64,000 bases of DNA from Halorubrum sp. JWXQ-INN 858 (GTDB lineage Archaea > Halobacteriota > Halobacteria > Halobacteriales > Haloferacaceae). This document shows, piece after piece, positions 7,750 through 16,565 of the stretch (its first letter is position 1; each line of letters begins with the position of its first letter). Below the pieces are notes generated by a model. It had not been told where the DNA came from. It saw only the letters and a program-made list of their open reading frames with translations, and searched no databases. The stretch is from the NCBI RefSeq assembly GCF_009806985.1, contig NZ_WUAX01000005.1, forward strand, positions 209,373-273,372. The letters run 5' to 3'. The translations under genes and the position numbers were made by a program.

Positions 7750-8496
7750 ATGTTCGAGTTCATTCACGACGACGATCGAGGTCAGGTGGGGATCGGGACG
7801 CTCATCGTGTTCATCGCGATGGTACTGGTGGCGGCGATCGCCGCCGGCGTGCTGATAAACACCGCCGGGTTCCTCCAGACGCAGGCGGAGGCGACCGGCG
7901 AGGAGAGTGCCAGCCAAGTGAGCGATCGGATCGAGGTGCAGTCCGCGACCGGCGAGGTGGCGTTCATCGAGGGCACGGGCACGGACGGCTTCCAACTGAC
8001 CGGCGACGACACTAGCGACGACATCGAGGAGGGACCGCTCCTCTACCAGGTCGACCTCACGGTGACGAAAGCGCCGGGAGCTGACACCATCGACCTCGAG
8101 GACGTGACCGCCGAGATGATCACCGACTCCGGCGTCGAGCAGGTCGTGCTCGAGGAAGAGATCGGTGCACCCGACGACGCGGATACCGACCAACCCGTCT
8201 CGATCGCCCCGATCACCGCCGAGACCGAGGACGACGTCGTGATCACGGACAACGGCGACCGCTACACGGTCTCGTTCTACGGCTACGAGGGCGACGACGA
8301 CGGCGAGCACTTCTCGAACCTCGACGGCGACGCGGACGTCCTCGACGACGCCGAGGACCGCGACGCCGCGTGGATCGGCGACCTCGAGGGGAGCGACACG
8401 ATGGAGGTCCGCCTGACGACCGCCTCGGGCGCGACGACCGTCGAGGAGGTCCGGGTGCCGGACTCGCTCGTCGACCGCGACACGGTCGCGCTGTAA
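7750..8496 (+). CDS. Archaellin 4
   Basis: A 248-residue archaellin. Signal peptide [12 protein letters not shown] and the conserved assembly helix; then a divergent centre ([19 protein letters not shown] and onward) that differs more in codon choice and sequence than copies 2 and 3 do from each other. The C-terminal block [21 protein letters not shown] has changes (Ser for Gly, Val for Ile). No N-X-S/T sequon. It is the last of the four tandem archaellins and is followed at 63 nt by a gene with its own TATA box, so it is probably monocistronic. Confidence 0.97.
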   Translation: MFEFIHDDDRGQVGIGTLIVFIAMVLVAAIAAGVLINTAGFLQTQAEATGEESASQVSDRIEVQSATGEVAFIEGTGTDGFQLTGDDTSDDIEEGPLLYQVDLTVTKAPGADTIDLEDVTAEMITDSGVEQVVLEEEIGAPDDADTDQPVSIAPITAETEDDVVITDNGDRYTVSFYGYEGDDDGEHFSNLDGDADVLDDAEDRDAAWIGDLEGSDTMEVRLTTASGATTVEEVRVPDSLVDRDTVAL

Positions 8497-8558
8497 CGCC
8501 CCGTTCGACCCCGGGATCGCCCGGAACACCTATTTTGCCGCGCGGACACCGCACTCGC

Positions 8559-9164
8559 ATGAGCGACAAGGAGGTGCCGCCGGCCGACCCCGACGACCTC
8601 GACTTCACCGACGACGAGCGCGTCGCGGAGATCGACGAGGGACGCTACGTCGTCGGCACGGGCGGTCCGCCGAACGTCGCGGCGTCGCGCTCGGACCCGG
8701 GCCCGGACGACGACTCCGGCTTCCAGGCGCCCGCGGAGCAGAAACGCGCCGCCGAGCGCGACCCCACGTCCGACGCGATCGGCGGCGACCCCGCCGGGGG
8801 GAGCGCCGAGGTCGATCGCCGGGCGGTGAGCCGCTGGCTCGCGACGTCGTTCGACGGCGACGGCTTCGCGTACGGCTTCGACGCCACGCTCCACACGGAG
8901 GGCGACACCACCCGCCACCGGATGGTGTCGAACGACGTGACCGCGACGTTCGACACGCTGGTCTCGTGGTTCGCGAACAACGCCGGCTCCGACGCGTCGC
9001 CCTCCGAGGCGCTCGGCCTGCTGCTCGTCGCGTCCGACACTCCCGTCGACCTCCCGCCGGTCGCGATCACGCGCTTTGCCGCGCGGGAAGGGCTCTCCGC
9101 GGACGACTCCATCGGCGACCTCGTCCGCGCGGCCGAGGAGGCCGGCGGGCTCCGGATCGAATGA
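8559..9164 (+). CDS. Conserved haloarchaeal protein of unknown function downstream of archaellins
   Basis: A 201-residue soluble acidic protein without signal peptide or membrane segments. The N-terminus (EVPPADPDDLDFTDDERVAEIDEGRYVVGT) has a Pro/Asp-rich opening followed by a low-complexity linker to about residue 85. Residues 86-200 look folded: AVSRWLATSFDGDGFAYGFDATLHTEGDT, then helices to the C-terminus. A TATA-like CTATTTTG at 8530-8537 sits about 27 nt before ATG 8559, supporting this start over the longer frame that runs back into archaellin 4. I do not recognise a characterised family. Position suggests a motility-associated role, which is only inference. Confidence 0.8.
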   Translation: MSDKEVPPADPDDLDFTDDERVAEIDEGRYVVGTGGPPNVAASRSDPGPDDDSGFQAPAEQKRAAERDPTSDAIGGDPAGGSAEVDRRAVSRWLATSFDGDGFAYGFDATLHTEGDTTRHRMVSNDVTATFDTLVSWFANNAGSDASPSEALGLLLVASDTPVDLPPVAITRFAAREGLSADDSIGDLVRAAEEAGGLRIE

Positions 9165-9172
9165 CTCTCGTC

Positions 9173-9619
9173 TTATAAAAGCGCCAGCAGCGCGACCCCG
9201 ACCAGCAGGGAGACGCCGTAGATCCCCGCCATCACCTCGCGTTTGAACGGGCTCCCGAGCGGCCGCGCGGTCAGTCGGCGGACCGGCGGCAGGATCGCGA
9301 CGCCGCCGAGCAGCAGCACCCACGCACCGGGGCTCGCGATCCGGGTGAGCGCGACGACGACCGTGCCGTAGCCGACGACGTAACAGCCCCGCCGCCAGAG
9401 CCGCTCGCGGTCCGACGGACCCGTCTCGGCCGTCCTCGCCGCCCCGTCTTCGCTCCCGTCGCCCGTCCCCGACTCGGCGACGACCTGCTCGGCCCGCCGC
9501 CGGACGCGGTCGTCGAGTTCGGCGGCGGCGTCCTCCGTCTGCGGCGCGCCACACTCGACACAGAAGCGCGCCGCGTCGTCGATCGACGCCTCACATCGGG
9601 GACAGGACTTCATCCTCAT
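9173..9619 (-). CDS. Zinc-ribbon membrane protein
   Basis: A 148-residue protein: an N-terminal zinc ribbon CPRC...CVEC (two CxxC pairs, residues about 6-24), an acidic linker, then two or three hydrophobic segments (about 79-105, for example YVVGYGTVVVAL and WVLLLGGVAIL, and 125-148). It therefore looks like a small membrane protein with a cytosolic zinc finger. A TATA-like CTTAATT at 9641-9647 places a leaderless start at 9619; ATG 9613 is possible. It converges on the preceding gene with only 8 nt between stops. Function unknown. Confidence 0.75.
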   Translation of the reverse strand: MRMKSCPRCEASIDDAARFCVECGAPQTEDAAAELDDRVRRRAEQVVAESGTGDGSEDGAARTAETGPSDRERLWRRGCYVVGYGTVVVALTRIASPGAWVLLLGGVAILPPVRRLTARPLGSPFKREVMAGIYGVSLLVGVALLALL

Positions 9620-9884
9620 CGATACCGGGCCGCCGTCGGCCTTAATTCTTCGGACCCCGAACCGGCGATCGATCCCGCCGCAGTCCTGCGATCGTCGTGC
9701 TTGCCGCTCGTCCTCGGCCGGTCGGGTTCTCCCGGGTGATAATCGGGGGCGCACGTTTTAGTTCCGGAGCGGTGCAGTTCACGCCAGACGCGCCCGCCGG
9801 ATCCCGGTCGCCGGACCTCGATCGCCGTCCTCTCGATCGTCGGACCTCGATCGCCGGACCCGGGTTGCGGCGGGCCCCGACACG

Positions 9885-12800
9885 ATGTCACGTATCCCCC
9901 CGTCAGCAGACCGCGTGACCGCCCTCCGGTCCCGTCAGCGACGCGGTCCCTCCGGCCGGACCGTCCTCTCGATCGCCCTCGCGGTCGGTCTCCTCCTCGC
10001 GTCCGGCCTCCTCCTCGCGACCGGCACGCCGGCCGCGGCCGCCGACGGGCTCGACGTCGCCGACCCGGTCGTCGAGCCGGACGCGGCCGACGCGGGGACG
10101 ACGACGACCCACGAGGTCACCGTCGCGGCCGGCGGCGTGACGGACGCCGCGACGATATCGGTCGCGTTCCCGGCGGCGTTCGGCGACGGCGGAGCGGGGG
10201 CTATCGCGCCGGTCGACGCGGACGACGTGACCGTCGCCAGCGGGGGTGACGGGAACGACGGGAGTGGGAACGGAGGGGGTGGAGACGGCGAGGGTGGAGA
10301 CGGCGGGGACGGAACCGACGGGAGCGCCGGCGTCGAGCTCGTCGGCGATCCGACCGTCGACGACGGGACGGTCGCCGTCGACGTCGCGGTCGAGGGTACG
10401 GACGCCGCCGTCGACGTCGCGCTCTCGCTCGAGCTCACCCATCCGCCCGCGGCCGGTGACCACGACGTGACGGCGACGGTCGACGACGAGGACGGGGCGA
10501 CCGCGAGCGCGACGTCGGCGGCGGCGCTCTCCACGGCGGCCGCCCCCGCCTATCTGGTCGACGGAGAGCCTCGATCGACGGTGTTCCATGGGCAAGTCGT
10601 GACCGTCGCGGGGCTCGAGCCCGACGAGTCGTACACCCTCCGGCGGGGCGACGCCGACGACAGCGACCCGGTCCTCGTCGAGACGGCCGACGACGCGGGG
10701 ACGGTCCGGGTCGAGACGGCGGGGCTCGACGCCGACGCGGACTACTTCCTCGGGGGCCTCGACGACCCCGCCGCAGGGGACGGCTTCGAGCTGGTCGTCC
10801 ACGAGCTCGACGCGTCGTCCGGCGACGACACGGTCGCGGACGCGGGCGACGGCGCGACCACCTCCCTGTCGGTCTCCTCGGCGCTCCGGACCGACGCCTA
10901 CCCGGTGAACGTCTCAGCGGGCGGCTCGCTCGACGCGGACGAGCTGTTCACGGTCCTCACCGACGGCGAGTCACCCGACGACGTCGACCGCGACGCCCGG
11001 CCCGACGACCTCGAGGCGGCGACGACGACGGTCGGTCCCTCCGGGTTCGCGGTCGCGCTGTACGACCCCGACGTGGACGGCGCTGACGACCGGGTCGTCC
11101 TCGTCGACGGCGGCGAGAACGACGGAACCGTCTCCTTCGCGGGGTTGGAGACGACGGCGTACGACCTCGAGGTGCGGGCGGTCGACACGGGCGCGACGGA
11201 CACGGCGACCGTTCGCGTCGAGGCCGCCGACCTCGACGGCTCCTTCGGGCAGGACACGTACGCGTCGCCGGCCGGCGACCTCGTCGAGGTGTCCGTGGAC
11301 CTCGGCGGGGCCGACGAGGGCTACGTCGTCGTGGGCGGCGACCGCCTCAGCGACCCCGACGCCCCGTCCGGCTACCTCGACGTCCTCCACGTCGAGGGGA
11401 GCCCGACGATCACCGTCAACACCCGGCTCGTCGGCACCGACGCACCCACCGAGGACGTGTACGCGAGCGACGGGACGGTCGTCAGCTACGCACACGAGTA
11501 CGGGCCCCACACGGACGCGGCGGCGACCGAGACGTTCGCCGACCTCCGGTTCGAGGACGCCGACGGCGACGCGGTCGCCGACGACCTCGCCGGCTTCCGC
11601 GGGGCGGCCGGCGTCGGCGGGATCGCGGGGCCGCTGATCCCGCAGCGCTACCGGCTCACGGTCGGGGCGGGCGACGCGCTCGTGGTTCGCGACGACGGCG
11701 TGGTCGAGCCGGAGCGCCCGTTCGCGCGGACACACCTCGTCCTCACCGACCCCGCGTTCCGCGAGGAAGTTCGGGTGTCGACCGCGCCGAGCGGGTCCGC
11801 GAGCGAGGCCGACTCGGTCGGCGAGCTGCTCGACGGGGGCGTCGACCGGACGAACGTCACCGAGGGCGACCGGGTCGTCCTCGGCTTCGAGGCGACCGGG
11901 ATCTGGGGGGCGTTGACGCACTTCGCCGACGAGGAGGCGGTGTACGAGTCGGACGGAACGGGCGTCGCGCCCCTCGACGAGCTGCTCGCCGCCGACGAGG
12001 GGCTGTCGATGACGGTCCGACAGACGAATCCCGGCCGCAACGAGCCGCGGACGGAGCTGGACCTCGGGGCCGCCTCGACCGGCGAGGCGTACCTCCTGTT
12101 CGAGGAGCCCGAAGCCGTCGGCGACCTCGGCGACGGGCCGACCGCCGGGGCGTTCTCGCTCGTGCTCGACACGCGGGGGTCAGCGTTCACCGAGGCCGTC
12201 TCCCCGGGCGACGAGTTCGCCGTCGAGTTCGCGCTGGAGGGGGACGCGGGCGAGCGCTACCGCTTCGACCGATCGGGGTCGGGACCGCCCGGGCCGTTCG
12301 CGGCCGACTCGGCGACGGACGACCGGCTCGCCCCGCAGTTCCCCTACCTGTCGTTAGACGAGGGCGGCGTGAACGCGACGGCGACGTTCCGGATCCGTCC
12401 GGAGCGGCTGGAGTACGACCGGACCACGGCCGACGGCGACCTGCTCGCCGCCCCCGACAACGGGACGGTGTCGGGGACCACGACGCTCCACCCCGCGACC
12501 GACCTCGAGGCCGAGATCGTCTCCGACGCCGGGCCGACGCCGACGGTGGGCAGCGAGGGCGTCGAGGTGACCGACGACGGGCGCTTCTCGTTCGACGCCG
12601 ACGTCTCCGCGTCCGAGCCGGGCCACCGGGTCAACGTCGAACTGTACCGGGACGGGAGCCTGTACGACAGCCGCGCGCTGCTCGTCGTCTCCGACCCCGA
12701 CGACCCCTTCTCGTTCGCGATCGACGACGCCCCGGAGCGCGTGACCGTCGCCGAGGGCGAGGGGCTCGGGAACCTCACGGCGACCGTCCGCAACGAGGGC

Positions 12801-13298
12801 GACATCCGCGGCGTCGACCGGCTGACGCTCGACGTCGGGGACGGGCGGCTCGCCGCCGACGAACGGGTGCGGGCGTGGCCGGACGAGGCCGAGACGGTGT
12901 CGTTCTCCGGAACGACCGCCGACCTCGATCCGGGCGAGTACGCCTACACGCTCGCGGTCGACGGCGACGAGACGGACGGCGTCCTCGTGGTCGAGCCGTC
13001 GACGGACGCGACTATCGATCCGGACGCAGAGGACGAGGACGCCGAAGCGGACGACACGGACGGTGACGACGGTGACGTGGACGGGGCGGACGGAAACGGA
13101 GACGACGCCGCCGAGGACGGCGAGACTGACGGTGATGAGTCCGGTGCCGGAGACGACGACAGTGCGGGCGGCGACGACCCGGGCGACTCCGACGACGATC
13201 CCGCGGCGGTCCCGCTCCCCTTCGGAGTCGGGACGCGGGAGGCGCTCGGCGGCACGGCGGTCGTCGGGGGGACGTACCTGCTCGGCCACTGGGTCTGA
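9885..13298 (+). CDS. Large secreted surface glycoprotein with BGTF-type domains
   Basis: A 1,137-residue exported cell-surface protein. Residues about 20-55 form a Sec signal: basic RSRQRR, a hydrophobic run (TVLSIALAVGLLLASGLLLA), then ATGTPAAAA. Several beta-sandwich repeats follow that resemble the BGTF surface domain of haloarchaea (for example the block ending LVGTDAPTEDVYASDG near residue 525, and the LVLDTRGSAFTEAVSPGDEF block near 765). A Gly/Asn-rich linker is at about 115-145. A long Asp/Glu/Gly-rich stalk (about 1045-1110) precedes a final hydrophobic helix (REALGGTAVVGGTYLLGHWV). Five N-glycosylation sequons are visible (NVS, NVT, NAT, NGT, NLT). Probably S-layer-associated; ligand unknown. 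Confidence 0.8.
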   Translation: MSRIPPSADRVTALRSRQRRGPSGRTVLSIALAVGLLLASGLLLATGTPAAAADGLDVADPVVEPDAADAGTTTTHEVTVAAGGVTDAATISVAFPAAFGDGGAGAIAPVDADDVTVASGGDGNDGSGNGGGGDGEGGDGGDGTDGSAGVELVGDPTVDDGTVAVDVAVEGTDAAVDVALSLELTHPPAAGDHDVTATVDDEDGATASATSAAALSTAAAPAYLVDGEPRSTVFHGQVVTVAGLEPDESYTLRRGDADDSDPVLVETADDAGTVRVETAGLDADADYFLGGLDDPAAGDGFELVVHELDASSGDDTVADAGDGATTSLSVSSALRTDAYPVNVSAGGSLDADELFTVLTDGESPDDVDRDARPDDLEAATTTVGPSGFAVALYDPDVDGADDRVVLVDGGENDGTVSFAGLETTAYDLEVRAVDTGATDTATVRVEAADLDGSFGQDTYASPAGDLVEVSVDLGGADEGYVVVGGDRLSDPDAPSGYLDVLHVEGSPTITVNTRLVGTDAPTEDVYASDGTVVSYAHEYGPHTDAAATETFADLRFEDADGDAVADDLAGFRGAAGVGGIAGPLIPQRYRLTVGAGDALVVRDDGVVEPERPFARTHLVLTDPAFREEVRVSTAPSGSASEADSVGELLDGGVDRTNVTEGDRVVLGFEATGIWGALTHFADEEAVYESDGTGVAPLDELLAADEGLSMTVRQTNPGRNEPRTELDLGAASTGEAYLLFEEPEAVGDLGDGPTAGAFSLVLDTRGSAFTEAVSPGDEFAVEFALEGDAGERYRFDRSGSGPPGPFAADSATDDRLAPQFPYLSLDEGGVNATATFRIRPERLEYDRTTADGDLLAAPDNGTVSGTTTLHPATDLEAEIVSDAGPTPTVGSEGVEVTDDGRFSFDADVSASEPGHRVNVELYRDGSLYDSRALLVVSDPDDPFSFAIDDAPERVTVAEGEGLGNLTATVRNEGDIRGVDRLTLDVGDGRLAADERVRAWPDEAETVSFSGTTADLDPGEYAYTLAVDGDETDGVLVVEPSTDATIDPDAEDEDAEADDTDGDDGDVDGADGNGDDAAEDGETDGDESGAGDDDSAGGDDPGDSDDDPAAVPLPFGVGTREALGGTAVVGGTYLLGHWV

Positions 13299-13427
13299 AC
13301 GGCTGCGTTGAAACGCTCGACCACCGCTCCGGTCCGCCGAGCGATCGTTCGCTTATAAACCTCGAGGCGGTGGGCGACGGCATTTATAAACGGGTAGCGA
13401 CGCCGTTATAAACGGCTGTGCGGTCGG

Positions 13428-13448
13428 CGCGCGCGAGAAACGCGCGCG
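13428..13448. repeat. Perfect 8-bp GC hairpin
   Basis: CGCGCGCG (13428-13435), loop AGAAA, CGCGCGCG (13441-13448). It lies six bases before a larger hairpin. Confidence 0.6.
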
Positions 13449-13453
13449 AGGGA

Positions 13454-13495
13454 GCAGTCGGGGCCCGCCGGAGGTCCCCGGCGGGCCTCGACTGC
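13454..13495. ncRNA. 18-bp stem-loop, candidate structured RNA or repeat element
   Basis: Arms 13454-13471 and 13478-13495 pair over 18 positions (17 Watson-Crick and one G:U on the + strand transcript) with a 6-nt loop AGGTCC. Inner arm GGCCCGCCGG/CCGGCGGGCC; outer arm GCAGTCG/CGACTGC. TATA-like boxes at 13384 and 13404 lie upstream in the + direction. Whether it is transcribed is unknown; an interspersed repeat is the main alternative. Confidence 0.4.
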
Positions 13496-13540
13496 GAGGT
13501 TGGGGAGGTGTGAGGTTGCGGTGCAGGACGGCACGGGTAC

Positions 13541-13600
13541 GGCACAGCGCGTACAGTGCGGCACAGCGCGGTACCGTGTGGCACAGCGCGTACAGTGCGG
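13541..13600. repeat. Tandem repeat with 39-bp period
   Basis: A 21-nt string starting GGCACAGCGCGTACAG occurs exactly at 13541-13561 and 13580-13600, with a related partial copy between. Downstream of the hairpins, not in a gene. Confidence 0.65.
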
Positions 13601-13858
13601 TACAGGCGGTACGAGTAGTGGACTCGTCCATCGCTCGTCGCCACACCGGCTTCCGCCGAGCCGTCATGTTGCTTATAAATCGCGTCGCCCTCTCCCGCGA
13701 CCAGTTATGAACTCATCCCGTGACGGATCGCCCGATCCGCACCCGTCAGCGACCGGCCGTTTCGTCGGTTGGCATCCCTGAAACCCGGGGTTCGACGGAG
13801 CCACCACCCCTCGCCACGCCGGGGCCACCTTCAAACCCCCCGCCGTCGACGGGGGCGT

Positions 13859-14233
13859 ATGGACGTCATCCACACCGCGATCCGGGTGTCCGACCTCGAG
13901 GCCGCACGGGAGTTCTACGTCGACGCGCTCGGGCTCGACGAGGCCTGGTCGTTCACGCTCGGCGGCGTCGAGAACGTGTACGTCGGCGGCGAGCACGGCG
14001 AGATACAGCTCCGATACGACCCGGAGGCGGACGCCCCGGCCCCCGACCGATCGACGATCGACCACCTCGCGGTCTCCGTCGACGACGTCGTCGCGACGAC
14101 CGAGCGGATGGTCGCGGAGACCGGCTGTACGGTCGTCGACGGGCCCCTCGTCGTCGAACCGGCGAACGCCCGCGTCTCCTTCATCGAGGACCCGGACGGC
14201 TACGTCGTCGAACTCGTCGAGTCGCTGGACTGA
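13859..14233 (+). CDS. VOC/glyoxalase-family protein
   Basis: A 124-residue single-domain vicinal-oxygen-chelate protein. It opens MDVIHTAIRVSDLEAAREFY, the standard lactoylglutathione lyase-like start with the first metal histidine at H5. IDHLAVSVDD supplies a second histidine (about residue 69), and the terminal FIEDPDGYVVELVE carries the metal-ligand glutamate. Members isomerise methylglyoxal-thiol adducts or act as dioxygenases or resistance proteins; the substrate here is not evident. ATG 13859 is chosen because the fold begins immediately. It stands alone between the surface protein and cheY, so there is no functional context. Confidence 0.85.
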   Translation: MDVIHTAIRVSDLEAAREFYVDALGLDEAWSFTLGGVENVYVGGEHGEIQLRYDPEADAPAPDRSTIDHLAVSVDDVVATTERMVAETGCTVVDGPLVVEPANARVSFIEDPDGYVVELVESLD

Positions 14234-14313
14234 CCTCGGGCGAGGGGCATCGTTCTCACTGCTGAGAACCGCGGGCGAGCGGTTAAGTGAGCGCTCGCTC
14301 CGATCCTCCGTAT

Positions 14314-14670
14314 ATGGCTACACGAGTGCTCATCGCGGACGACTCGGAGTTCATGCGGAACCTGCTCCGGGAGATCCTCGAGGGCGAGTTCGAGATCGTC
14401 GGCGAGGCCGAAAACGGCGTCGAGGCCGTGAACATGTACGGCGAGCACGGTCCGGACCTCGTGATGATGGACATCGTCATGCCGATCCGCGACGGGATCG
14501 AGGCGACGACGGAGATCACGGAATCGGACCCCGACGCGACGGTGATCATGTGCACCAGCGTCGGGCAGGAGGAGAAGATGAAGGAGGCCATCAGGGCCGG
14601 GGCCGAGGGGTACATCACGAAGCCGTTCCAGAAGCCGAACGTGCTCGACGCCATCGGGTCGGCCGTCTGA
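14314..14670 (+). CDS. cheY: Chemotaxis response regulator CheY
   Basis: A 118-residue single receiver domain. Acidic pair in IADDSEFMR, phospho-acceptor aspartate in LVMMDIVMPIRDGIEAT (about residue 53), Thr/Ser switch in MCTSVGQ, and conserved lysine in GYITKPF (about 105). In archaea phospho-CheY signals through adaptor proteins to the archaellum switch (ArlCDE). A TATA-like TTAAGT at 14283-14288 lies about 29 nt before ATG 14314, so this is likely the first gene of a cheY-cheC-cheD operon. The stop overlaps the cheC start (TGATG). Confidence 0.95.
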   Translation: MATRVLIADDSEFMRNLLREILEGEFEIVGEAENGVEAVNMYGEHGPDLVMMDIVMPIRDGIEATTEITESDPDATVIMCTSVGQEEKMKEAIRAGAEGYITKPFQKPNVLDAIGSAV

Positions 14671-15956
14671 TGCGCGTCGACGTGCGGGCCCTCGGCGCGT
14701 GTAACCGGTTGGCCGAACGCGGAGCCGGCAGGGCGGCCGACGCGCTCGCCGAGCTCACGGGCACCGACCTCGCCGTCGAGGTGACGGGGACGAGCGTCGC
14801 GTCCGGCACGGACCTCGCGGAGGCGTTCGCCGGTCGGGAGTCGGTCGGCGTCAGCGTCGGGCTCCGCGGCGGGCTCGAGGGGGAGGCCGTCCTCGCGTTC
14901 GACCCGGTCACCGCCGACTCGCTGCGCTCGCTGTTACCCGGCGGCGAGTCGATGGAGCGGAGCGCGATGACGGAGGCCGGCAACATCGCCCTCGGTGGGT
15001 TCCTCGACGGCTGGGCGAACTACCTCGGCCGGGCGATCGACATGACCCCGCCGCGATACGTCGAGGCGGACGGGGCGGCGATCCTGCCCGACGGCGCGCG
15101 CTCGGGCGACGGCGTCTTCCTCTTCGAGAGCCGGCTCGACGCGTCGCACGCCGACCTCGATTTCGCGATCTACATGCTGCCCGACTCGGACCGCTTCCGC
15201 GACCTCATCGTCGGGCGGACGGCGGCCGGGACTGCCGAGGCGGCCGGGACGACTGCCGAGACGGACGGGACGACCCCGCACGGCACGGCCGGCGACGGCG
15301 CGGCGGACGGCGGCCGTGCGGGCGGTGGTCACGCGGGCGGCCATGCGGGCGACGCCTCGGGGGGGACGGCCGTCCCGTACGACTCGCTGTCGACGTTCGC
15401 GTCGCTGGCGAAGCGCGGCTCCGCGAACGCCGCCGACAACGTCGCGATGATGACGGGCCTCGAGACGAGCGTCGACGTGAGCCGGCTGCGGTTCGTCCCG
15501 CTGGCCGACGTCCCCGCGACGGTCGGGACGGAGCCGCACGCGGGGACCGTCTTCGAGCTGCAGGGGAGCCCGAGCGGCTACCTCGCGATCCTCTTTCCGG
15601 AGGCGGCGGCGGCGAACGTCGCGGCGACGATGCTGCCGACGGAGCCCGACGAGCCGCTCGGCGAGACGGCCCGAACCGCGCTTTGTGAGCTCGGCAACGT
15701 GATGACGAGCGGGTTCATCGACGGCTGGGCGAACGTGCTCGACACCGCGATCTCGCACTCGCCGCCCGAGTTCGTCCACGACATCGGCGCGTCGACGGTC
15801 AGCCCGCTCGTCGCCCAGCTGAGCGAGCGGCAGGACTACGGCTTCGTCATCGACGCCGCCATCGAGACGGAGGGCGTGCAGGCCGGCTGTCACGTGTACG
15901 CGCTCCCCGACGAGCGCGAGCTGGCCGCGGCGCTCGAACGGCTCTCGGGGGCGTGA
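14670..15956 (+). CDS. cheC: Tandem CheC-domain phosphatase
   Basis: A 428-residue protein with two CheC domains (about 1-185 and 240-425) joined by an Ala/Gly/Thr-rich linker (about 188-232, many AGG/TAG repeats). CheC dephosphorylates CheY-P and partners CheD. Both halves carry the phosphatase motif ExxN with a proline 23 residues later: SAMTEAGN...P in the first and TALCELGN...P in the second (there Thr replaces the usual Asp/Ser). Both share GFLDGWAN/GFIDGWAN. ATG 14670 overlaps the cheY stop, and cheD begins within its own stop (GTGA), so the three genes are translationally coupled. Confidence 0.93.
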   Translation: MRVDVRALGACNRLAERGAGRAADALAELTGTDLAVEVTGTSVASGTDLAEAFAGRESVGVSVGLRGGLEGEAVLAFDPVTADSLRSLLPGGESMERSAMTEAGNIALGGFLDGWANYLGRAIDMTPPRYVEADGAAILPDGARSGDGVFLFESRLDASHADLDFAIYMLPDSDRFRDLIVGRTAAGTAEAAGTTAETDGTTPHGTAGDGAADGGRAGGGHAGGHAGDASGGTAVPYDSLSTFASLAKRGSANAADNVAMMTGLETSVDVSRLRFVPLADVPATVGTEPHAGTVFELQGSPSGYLAILFPEAAAANVAATMLPTEPDEPLGETARTALCELGNVMTSGFIDGWANVLDTAISHSPPEFVHDIGASTVSPLVAQLSERQDYGFVIDAAIETEGVQAGCHVYALPDERELAAALERLSGA

Positions 15957-16465
15957 CCCGTCCCGACCCGTCGGACGAACCGGATCCCCCCGGCACGCAG
16001 CGACGCGTGAAGGTCGGCGTCGGCGACCTCGCCGTCGTCACGGACGGGGCGACGCTGACGACGAGCGGGCTCGGGTCGTGCGTCGCCGTGGCGCTCTCCG
16101 ACCCCGCTGAGGGGACCAACGGCCTCGTACACGCCATGCTACCGACCGCGCGACGGAGCGACCTCGACGCACCCCGGCCGGCGAAGTACGTCGACAGCGG
16201 CGTCCAAACGCTCCTCGACGAGCTCCGCGAGGCCGGCGCGTCGATCGACCGGTTGGAGGCCCGCCTCGTCGGCGGGGCGGAGATGCTCGACCTGACCGAC
16301 GCCGTCGGTCCCCGGAACGTCGAGCGGGCGGAGGAGACGCTGTCCGCGGCGGGGGTCCCGGTCGTCGCCACGGACGTCGGCGGCGGGGTCGGACGCACCG
16401 TCAGGGTTCGTGGCGACGGCGATGTCGCCGTTCGGGCCGCGGACGGGTTCGAGCGCGTGCTGTAA
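15953..16465 (+). CDS. cheD: Chemoreceptor glutamine deamidase CheD
   Basis: A 170-residue CheD. It deamidates receptor glutamines and binds CheC. The catalytic cysteine and histidine are in GLGSCVAVALSDP and LVHAMLP; the family Thr is in the preceding TTSG. The motif LVGGAEML follows near residue 101. GTG 15953 overlaps the cheC stop (GTGA), the usual coupling in haloarchaeal che operons, although the first about 18 residues (Pro/Asp-rich) are not part of the domain. No receptors lie in the window, so its substrates are elsewhere. Confidence 0.93.
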   Translation: MTRPDPSDEPDPPGTQRRVKVGVGDLAVVTDGATLTTSGLGSCVAVALSDPAEGTNGLVHAMLPTARRSDLDAPRPAKYVDSGVQTLLDELREAGASIDRLEARLVGGAEMLDLTDAVGPRNVERAEETLSAAGVPVVATDVGGGVGRTVRVRGDGDVAVRAADGFERVL

Positions 16466-16565
16466 CGACCGCCCCGCGGTCGTTCGGTTTTCGCCCGTCG
16501 ATCCGTTCTCACGAGTGATAGTTTGAGGGGTGGCTTGAAGTGGGAGCTGTGGGTTCACACCGACA

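Larger units (their letters stand above)
13299..13858. other. 560-bp intergenic region with hairpins, TATA-like boxes and repeats
   Basis: No convincing gene: open frames here are short, Arg-rich and show no family. It contains four TTATAAA boxes (near 13353, 13384, 13404, 13673), two strong hairpins (13428-13495), and an imperfect 39-bp-period tandem repeat (13541-13600). It could be a repetitive intergenic element or carry a non-coding RNA. Confidence 0.5.

Noticed and set aside
13384..13781. Short Arg/Cys-rich ORFs in the spacer
   Set aside because: They arise from repeats and hairpins, lack recognisable domains and have no consistent promoter or start.
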